A stretch of 45,293 nucleotides of DNA from DAOPYE01 sp035352715 (GTDB lineage: Bacteria; Acidobacteriota; Holophagae; Holophagales; Holophagaceae), in NCBI GenBank assembly GCA_035352715.1, contig DAOPYE010000011.1, positions 1 to 45,293 of the forward strand, written 5' to 3'. The notes under the pieces are model-generated. The model was not told where the DNA came from. It did not search any database and worked only from the letters and a program-made list of their open reading frames with translations. The position numbers and the translations under genes were made by a program. Numbering within the stretch: the stretch's first letter is position 1; every line of letters starts with the position of its first letter. Shown here one piece after another: positions 40,191-45,293 of the stretch.

Positions 40191-41468
40191 CTACATCCCC
40201 TCGCAGACGCGTTCGAGGGCTTCCACGAGCGGCGCGATGGAGGCTTCGTCGAGGGAGCAGAAGGCGATGCGGATGTAGCGGTCGCCCTGGCTGACGACGC
40301 CGACGCTTTCATCCTTGATCAGCTTCTGGCGCACATCGCCGGCGTTCAGGCCTTCACGAAGCTTCAGAAGACAGAAGCAGCCTGCGTTGAAAGGGAAGAT
40401 GGTCCAGTGGCGGGTGGGGCGGTCGAGCGCGGCCTTCAGGGTGCGGTAGCGGCGCTCCATGATCATGCGCAGGCGCTCGAATTCCGCCTCGTGGCGCGGG
40501 TCCGCCAGCTCGATCTCGGTCAGGTGCTGGCTGATCCCCACGGGGCTGCCGATGCCGCTGCGCACCAGTCCCATGCACTTGTCGACCAGGATCTCGGCGG
40601 CTTCCTTGGCGACGCCGAAGTGCAGGAAGGCCGTGCGTCCGCCGAAGAACGAGAGCTCTTTCGTGATGCCGTCGCATTTCAGGGGGATCAGGTTGGGGCT
40701 GCGGCCGATGAGTTCGAAGAAGAGGCTCTTGGATTCACATTCCTGCTCGAAAACCAGGCCGTGATAGGCGTCGTCGCACCAGACGATGAGCGTGCGTTGT
40801 TCCGAGGCTTCTACGATCACGTCGGCGATGGCCTTCATCTCGGCTGGTGTCGGGCTGTATCCGTTCGGATTGCTGGGGAAGTTCAGCAGCAGGTGCGCCT
40901 TGTGCCCGGTCTGGGCGAGGGTGCGGCGCAGGCCTTCGACGTTGAATCCGCCCTGGTCGTTGTAGAAGGGAAAGGTGTCGAACCGGCCCGCCATGCGGAT
41001 CTCGAAGACCTGTTGATAGTTGTCCCAGTGCAGGTCGGGGATGATCATCGTCTCGCCCGGCGTGAAGAACAGCTCCGCGCCCATGGTCAGCGCGTGGCAG
41101 ATGCCAATGGTCACGGCACCAAGCCCGACCTCGGCCATGCGCGCGTCCTCCTTCACCAGCTTGGCGTGCCAGGCCTTGCGCGCGGCCTCGCGACCCTGCA
41201 CTGGGCTGTATAGGAAGGCGTCGGCGGGGTTCAGGCCGGAGAGCTTTTCAGCGATGGGCGCAAGGGGGATGGGATTGCCCTTGCCGTCCGTGATCTGTCC
41301 GATGGTGGCGTTGATCTGGCAGTTCTTGGCCTGCCCGGCCTGGAATGGAATGCCCTTGGGCGAGAAGGATCGCTGGCCCAAGGGGGAGAGCGCGTTCAGG
41401 ATCTGCGGTGAGACAGCCTTCAATCGCTCGTTGCGTTCCTGGGCTTCGGGATGAATGTTCACGGACAC
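40191..41468 (-). CDS. PLP-dependent aminotransferase, class I/II (second type)
   Basis: 425-residue fold-type I enzyme, unrelated in detail to the aminotransferase at 5010. Landmarks: INATIGQITDGKGNPIPLAP near residue 53, FLYSPVQGREAARKAWHAKL, LLLNFPSNPNGYSPTPAEM (cofactor Asn region), IVWCDDAYHGLVFEQE (pyridine Asp) and CDGITKELSFFGGRTAFLHFG with the Schiff-base lysine. Substrate is unpredictable. The frame opens at GTG 41468, but a second GTG two codons later (41462) is better spaced from GAGGTG and may be the real start. It lies between mutS and the MFS gene, same strand, without overlap. Confidence 0.85.
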   Translation of the reverse strand: MSVNIHPEAQERNERLKAVSPQILNALSPLGQRSFSPKGIPFQAGQAKNCQINATIGQITDGKGNPIPLAPIAEKLSGLNPADAFLYSPVQGREAARKAWHAKLVKEDARMAEVGLGAVTIGICHALTMGAELFFTPGETMIIPDLHWDNYQQVFEIRMAGRFDTFPFYNDQGGFNVEGLRRTLAQTGHKAHLLLNFPSNPNGYSPTPAEMKAIADVIVEASEQRTLIVWCDDAYHGLVFEQECESKSLFFELIGRSPNLIPLKCDGITKELSFFGGRTAFLHFGVAKEAAEILVDKCMGLVRSGIGSPVGISQHLTEIELADPRHEAEFERLRMIMERRYRTLKAALDRPTRHWTIFPFNAGCFCLLKLREGLNAGDVRQKLIKDESVGVVSQGDRYIRIAFCSLDEASIAPLVEALERVCEGM

Positions 41469-41499
41469 CTCGTGAACACAAGATTAACAAAGATCGCTG

Positions 41500-42792
41500 T
41501 TAGGGCCGACCATCCCAGCGCCATGAAATCCCCAGGAGCAGCGCTGCGGCCGCCAGCGCCACCAGGGCCACGGCGCTCCAGAGGCCCACGGCACCTGCCA
41601 TCCAGCCCCCGGCCGTCAAAAGGCGGCTTCCCGCCATGGGACCCAGGGTGATGCCGCAGGAGAACGCCAGGCTGTGCAGCCCCAGAACGCGCCCATGCTG
41701 ATGGGCGGGGGCGCGGTAGCTGGTCAACGTGGCAAGGGTCGGGATGGCCAGGATCTCGCCGACCGTCCAGATGATGGTGCAGAGTGCGAGGTACGCGCAG
41801 CCGCTTCCGAAGGGCATCAGTACGAAGCCCATGGCTAGCGCCGCAGCTCCCATTGCCGCGACGCGCGCGCCGTGAAAGGCATCCGCCACATGGGTTGCGG
41901 GCATCTGGAACAGCACGATCAGGATGCAGTTCAGGGCCATGAGGCGGCCGATCCCGGCCTCGCTCAGATGATAGAAATCCCGCAGGTACGGCGCGTAGGT
42001 GCTGACCACTTGGGCGAAGACCAAGCCCATGCCGAACGCCGCTACCAGCAGCAGGATGAGAAACCCGTCGCGCCGCATTCCCGTGCCTGGAACGGTCTTC
42101 GTTTCGCAGGCGGCCTTTTCTATCTCTGACTTGGGAGGGTGCGTTTCGGGAAATAGCCGGAGCAGCGCGATGGCGGCCAGCAGGCAGGTGATTCCATCCA
42201 CCCAGAACAGCAGGCGGTAATCGTATTGCGCCAGGATTCCGCCCACGACGGGGCCGATGGTCGCCCCCAGGTTATTGGCGAGCCGATTGAGCACGAAGCC
42301 CTTGGCCCGCCGCTCTTCCGGGCAGTTGGCGGCCATGGCGGTCGCGTTGGCGGGCCAGAGGGCGGATGCGAAGAAACCCCACAGGGTCGTGCAGGCCAGG
42401 ATCCACGGGAAGGTGCGCAAAAAGGCAAGTGCGATCAGCAGCAGGCCAGCGCCCGTGAGGCTCAACCGCTGAATGCGGTAGGCCCCCATGCGGTCCGTGA
42501 GCACGCCGCCCGCCCAGGCGCCCCCCAGCATGCCAGCCCCGTATCCGCTCATGACCAGGCCCGCCTGGGCCATGGGAATGCCCAAGGTTTGTTTCAGATA
42601 GAGGGTCATGAAGAACACGACCATCGAACCGCTCATATTCACCAGCTGAACGCCCGCGAGCATCCAGGCCTTGCGGGGCATTCCGGCGTAGGTGTCGCGG
42701 TAGCCGCCCCAAAGGCGGGCCATGAGATGGGGTTGGGTGGTCGAGCCTTCCTTTGCTGCCATGAAGGATGATCTCGGAGACGCGTCCTTCAT
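41500..42792 (-). CDS. MFS transporter coupled to the fucosidase gene
   Basis: 430-residue major facilitator superfamily protein with 12 predicted membrane segments split 6+6 by a loop around 215-235. The TM2-3 loop carries GGAWAGGVLTDRMGAYR, the MFS signature, and FVLNRLANNLGATIGPVVGG is typical of the DHA/sugar-exporter-like group. I place the start at ATG 42792 because it overlaps the fucosidase stop by four bases (ATGA), indicating translational coupling; an ATG at 42762 is the alternative. A role in moving a fucosidase product or derived sugar is inferred from context; drug or amino acid export cannot be excluded. Confidence 0.85.
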   Translation of the reverse strand: MKDASPRSSFMAAKEGSTTQPHLMARLWGGYRDTYAGMPRKAWMLAGVQLVNMSGSMVVFFMTLYLKQTLGIPMAQAGLVMSGYGAGMLGGAWAGGVLTDRMGAYRIQRLSLTGAGLLLIALAFLRTFPWILACTTLWGFFASALWPANATAMAANCPEERRAKGFVLNRLANNLGATIGPVVGGILAQYDYRLLFWVDGITCLLAAIALLRLFPETHPPKSEIEKAACETKTVPGTGMRRDGFLILLLVAAFGMGLVFAQVVSTYAPYLRDFYHLSEAGIGRLMALNCILIVLFQMPATHVADAFHGARVAAMGAAALAMGFVLMPFGSGCAYLALCTIIWTVGEILAIPTLATLTSYRAPAHQHGRVLGLHSLAFSCGITLGPMAGSRLLTAGGWMAGAVGLWSAVALVALAAAALLLGISWRWDGRP

Positions 42793-45113
42793 TTCAGATC
42801 GAGTTGCTCTCCGGCCTTCAGAGAGCAGACCCGGGATTGGCCATTCCAGTGGATTTCCGCCTGGATCGCGCTGGCGGCCTTCAGTTTGGCGGCGGATACG
42901 CGGCCTTCCTTCCACGCGAGATCCACGCTCAGCCCTCCGCGCAGGTTCAGGCCGTTCACCTGACCGGATTTCCAGGCATCCGGCAGCGCGGGAAGCAGGT
43001 CCACTTCCACCTTGGGGCGAAGCCCATCCCAGTCCATCCGGCTTTGGGCCAGCATCTCAAGCACGCCGGAAGCTCCGCCGAAGTTGCCATCGATCTGGAA
43101 GGGGGGATGGGCGTCGAACAGGTTGGTGTAGGTTCGTTCTGGGGCCAGCAGATTCTGCAGCAGGGTGTAAGCGCGGTTGCCATCCCGCAGGCGGGACCAG
43201 AAGTTGATCTTCCAGGCGAGGCTCCAGCCCGTGCCCAGATCCGTGCGCTGTTCCAGCGTCTTGCGGGCGGCGGCGGCGAGGTCTGGCGTGTGCCTGGGAT
43301 CAATCTGGTGGCTGGGGTGCAGGGCATACAGATGGGAGACATGACGATGATCCTGCTCGGGTGCTCCGGCGTCCCAGTCGTCCTGCCATTCCTGAAGCTG
43401 GCCAGCCTTTCCGATTTTGAAGGGGGCCAAGCGCTGGCGCGCCGCGAGAACCTGGGCGCGGAAGTCGGCGTCGATCCCCAGCAATCGGCTGGCAGTGGCC
43501 ACGTGATCGAAGAGATCGCGCAGAATGGCGTTGTCCATGGTAGGGCCAGCGCAGATGCTCACATCCGGATGATGGGCGTTTTCGGGCGAGATGCTGGGAG
43601 CCGTGACCAGGGTCTTGTGCTGGGGATCTTCCACCAGCGTATCGAGGAAGAATTGGGCCGAGCCCTTGAGCACGGGGTAGATGCGCTGGAGGTAGGCGGC
43701 ATCAAGACGGAACTCGTAGTGGTCCCACAGGTTCGTGCAAAGCCAGGCGCCGCCCATGGGCCAGAGGCCCCAGAACGCTCCATCCACCGGGGAAGTTGCG
43801 CGCCAAAGATCCGTGTTGTGGTGGGCGACCCAGCCTCGGGCGCCATACATGGCGCTGGCCGAGCGCTGGCCGCTTTCGGAAAGATCCTCCGCAAAGCGCA
43901 CCAGTGGGTCCACGCATTCGGGCAGGCCCGCTGGGTCCGCAGGCCAGTAGTTCATTTCCGTGTTGATGTTGATGGTGTATTTGGAGCCCCAGGGGGGCGA
44001 GAGGCGGTCGTTCCACAGGCCTTGTAGATTGGCGGGCTGGCCGCCGGGCCGGGAGGAGGAAAGCAGCAGATACCGGGCGTACTGCACATACAGCGCCGCC
44101 AGGGCAGGATCCTTGTGCGAAAGGTTGCGGGCCACGCGTTCGTCTGTCGGCAGATTCGCGGCATCCGCATCCTGGCCAAGGTTCAGGTTCATGCGCTCGA
44201 AGCGGGGATGAAAGTCTGACGCATGGCGCAGCAACAGGGCATCGAACCCGAGCTTTTCCGCGGCCTGGATGCGCTTGGCGACCTGGGCGGCGGGATTGCC
44301 CGAGACATCCTTCCAGGACTTGTAGCTGGTGGCGCCGTCAAAGATGACGGTGATGCTATTGGCACCCTTGACCATGAAGACCTGCTGGCCGGAGCGAACC
44401 ATGCCGCCGTCGGGAATCACGCGCAGATTCGCGCTGAAGCGAAGGGCGCCAGGGATTCCCGAAGCCTCGCCGTTGCGGCCGTACAGGCCGATGCCAAGGC
44501 TGTTGGCGCTGGAATCAGAATCCTTTTGGGGCGAAGTGAGATGGAACACCGCGTTCAGTGCCCCGGCGCGATCCGCCTTCAAGCGCATCACCAGGACATT
44601 GTCTGCGGCGCTGGCGAAGTACTCGCGCGTGTAGCGCACGCCATCCACGGAGTAAGTGACTCGCGCCAGTGCCTGCTCCAGGTCCAGCTCGCGACGGTAG
44701 TCCGTGGCCCGTTGGTGATCGGGGAAGCTGATCTCGAGATTGGCCAGCGGCTGGTAGGGCATCTGGCTCATGGGTTTGCCCATGAGATCGGATTGGGCCA
44801 GGGCCTGCGCCTCCGCATACTTCCCTTGGAAAAGGTGCCGGCGGACTTCCGGCAGGGCCGCCTTCGCCGCGGGATTATCGGCGTTGTAGGGACCGCCAGC
44901 CCATAACGTGCCTTCATTGAGGGTGAGGCGTTCGGTGTCCACCCCGCCCATGATCAGGGCGCCGATCCTTCCATTGCCGATAGGAAGGCCTTCGGTGATG
45001 GTCTCAATGCCAGGCTCTCGGTACCAGAGCTTCAGATCCGAGGCCATCGAAGCGTTCGTGGCGAAAAGGCATCCGATCAGCGCGAGGGTTGACCAATGAA
45101 TCCGTTTTTTCAT
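42789..45113 (-). CDS. GH95 family alpha-L-fucosidase (or related glycosidase)
   Basis: 774-residue exported glycoside hydrolase of family 95, which cleaves terminal alpha-1,2-linked L-fucose (some members act on L-galactose) by inversion. Signal peptide MKKRIHWSTLALIGCLFATNASMAS. The N-terminal beta-sandwich starts LWYREPGIETITEGLPIGNGR and contains LTLNEGTLWAGGPYN. In the helical barrel, TININTEMNYWPADPAGL carries the two catalytic-assist asparagines, APSISPENAHH carries the candidate general-acid Glu, and FQIDGNFGGASGVLEML carries the Asp by analogy to the bifidobacterial enzyme. AAGGTG lies about seven bases before the ATG. It is likely periplasmic or outer-membrane associated and targets plant or host glycans. 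Confidence 0.93.
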   Translation of the reverse strand: MKKRIHWSTLALIGCLFATNASMASDLKLWYREPGIETITEGLPIGNGRIGALIMGGVDTERLTLNEGTLWAGGPYNADNPAAKAALPEVRRHLFQGKYAEAQALAQSDLMGKPMSQMPYQPLANLEISFPDHQRATDYRRELDLEQALARVTYSVDGVRYTREYFASAADNVLVMRLKADRAGALNAVFHLTSPQKDSDSSANSLGIGLYGRNGEASGIPGALRFSANLRVIPDGGMVRSGQQVFMVKGANSITVIFDGATSYKSWKDVSGNPAAQVAKRIQAAEKLGFDALLLRHASDFHPRFERMNLNLGQDADAANLPTDERVARNLSHKDPALAALYVQYARYLLLSSSRPGGQPANLQGLWNDRLSPPWGSKYTININTEMNYWPADPAGLPECVDPLVRFAEDLSESGQRSASAMYGARGWVAHHNTDLWRATSPVDGAFWGLWPMGGAWLCTNLWDHYEFRLDAAYLQRIYPVLKGSAQFFLDTLVEDPQHKTLVTAPSISPENAHHPDVSICAGPTMDNAILRDLFDHVATASRLLGIDADFRAQVLAARQRLAPFKIGKAGQLQEWQDDWDAGAPEQDHRHVSHLYALHPSHQIDPRHTPDLAAAARKTLEQRTDLGTGWSLAWKINFWSRLRDGNRAYTLLQNLLAPERTYTNLFDAHPPFQIDGNFGGASGVLEMLAQSRMDWDGLRPKVEVDLLPALPDAWKSGQVNGLNLRGGLSVDLAWKEGRVSAAKLKAASAIQAEIHWNGQSRVCSLKAGEQLDLK

Positions 45114-45240
45114 GCGTCACCTTGAACACGATGTTCATGGGCCACTGGACTTAGCTTTCGCATTTCCATAGCCACGAACCATCAGGCTTCCAGCTTGACC
45201 TGAAATTCATTCTTCATCGCGGGGATTTTCGGTCCGCGCC

Positions 45241-45283
45241 GAAAAAGCAAAGAGCCCGGAAAACTCCGGGCTCTTTGCTTTGT
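45241..45283. terminator. Bidirectional intrinsic terminator at window edge
   Basis: A perfect 14-bp stem, GCAAAGAGCCCGGA (45247-45260) and TCCGGGCTCTTTGC (45265-45278), with loop AAAC. A T-rich tract follows on both strands (TTTGTTT on plus, TTTTTC on minus). It most likely ends a minus-strand gene beyond the window. The 130 bases between it and the fucosidase start hold no gene and presumably the fucosidase promoter. Confidence 0.93.
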
Positions 45284-45293
45284 TTGGTTGGCG

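Noticed and set aside
42768..44027. Plus-strand open frame of 419 codons over the fucosidase gene
   Set aside because: Antisense to conserved GH95 catalytic segments and lacking any SD or domain.
1..45293. CRISPR arrays, rRNA genes, toxin-antitoxin pairs and integron or attC sites
   Set aside because: No regularly spaced repeats, rRNA motifs, paired small toxin/antitoxin genes or integron elements were seen on either strand.

Overview
The window looks like chromosomal DNA of a high-GC Gram-negative bacterium, most plausibly an Acidobacteriota member of the Holophaga/Geothrix type. That is an inference from gene content, not from a marker gene: futalosine-route menaquinone synthesis (MqnE), the HisZ/short-HisG pair, a glycine-rich lipoprotein start (C followed by GGGGSS), secreted peptidases, a GH95 fucosidase and an AmmeMemoRadiSam triad. 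The sequence is a draft scaffold with two 100-N gaps. One gap (9316-9415) hides real sequence inside hisC. The other (20193-20292) is artificial: the 55 bases on each side are identical, and collapsing them restores one intact mqnE.

Layout. 1-3700 is accessory DNA that appears AT-richer than the rest. It holds a divergent pair of phage-type DNA-binding proteins (Nlp/Ner-like and XRE), an unknown membrane protein, queH, a metE 3' fragment fused at a deletion junction to an IS4-type transposase 3' fragment, and a 60-residue unknown protein with a strong Shine-Dalgarno (SD) site and terminator. 3.7-7.6 kb holds a flavodoxin-like quinone reductase, a flavin reductase, an aminotransferase, elbB and a decapitated LytTR response regulator. 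7.6-15.7 kb is a compact histidine operon, hisD-[hisC-HAD]-hisB-hisH-hisA-hisF-hisIE-hisZ-hisG. All steps are covered if the HAD domain fused to HisC is the otherwise missing histidinol-phosphatase.

15.8-26.4 kb is all on the minus strand. A TetR regulator with a perfect 18-bp palindrome upstream heads a tightly overlapping efflux operon (TetR, HlyD-type, two ABC ATPases, two ABC-2 permeases) in the same order as E. coli cecR-ybhGFSR. It is followed by mqnE, a 5-formyltetrahydrofolate cyclo-ligase and a metzincin-type lipoprotein. 26.5-32.8 kb holds a CheY-like protein, tRNA-Gly(CCC), amrB-amrA-amrS (AmmeMemoRadiSam), ppk1 and a cation diffusion facilitator with a cysteine-rich tail. 33-37 kb encodes exported proteins: an outer-membrane barrel, a papain-family peptidase and a TPR metallopeptidase. 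37.2-45.1 kb holds a single-domain response regulator, mutS, an aminotransferase, and an MFS transporter translationally coupled to a GH95 alpha-L-fucosidase.

The best leads are the HisC-HAD fusion and the AmmeMemoRadiSam triad. The latter is a known conserved association whose biochemical role I cannot state from sequence. I did not find a clearly undescribed multi-gene system. No CRISPR array, rRNA, complete prophage or intact insertion sequence was seen. No stretch longer than 300 bases is free of genes.
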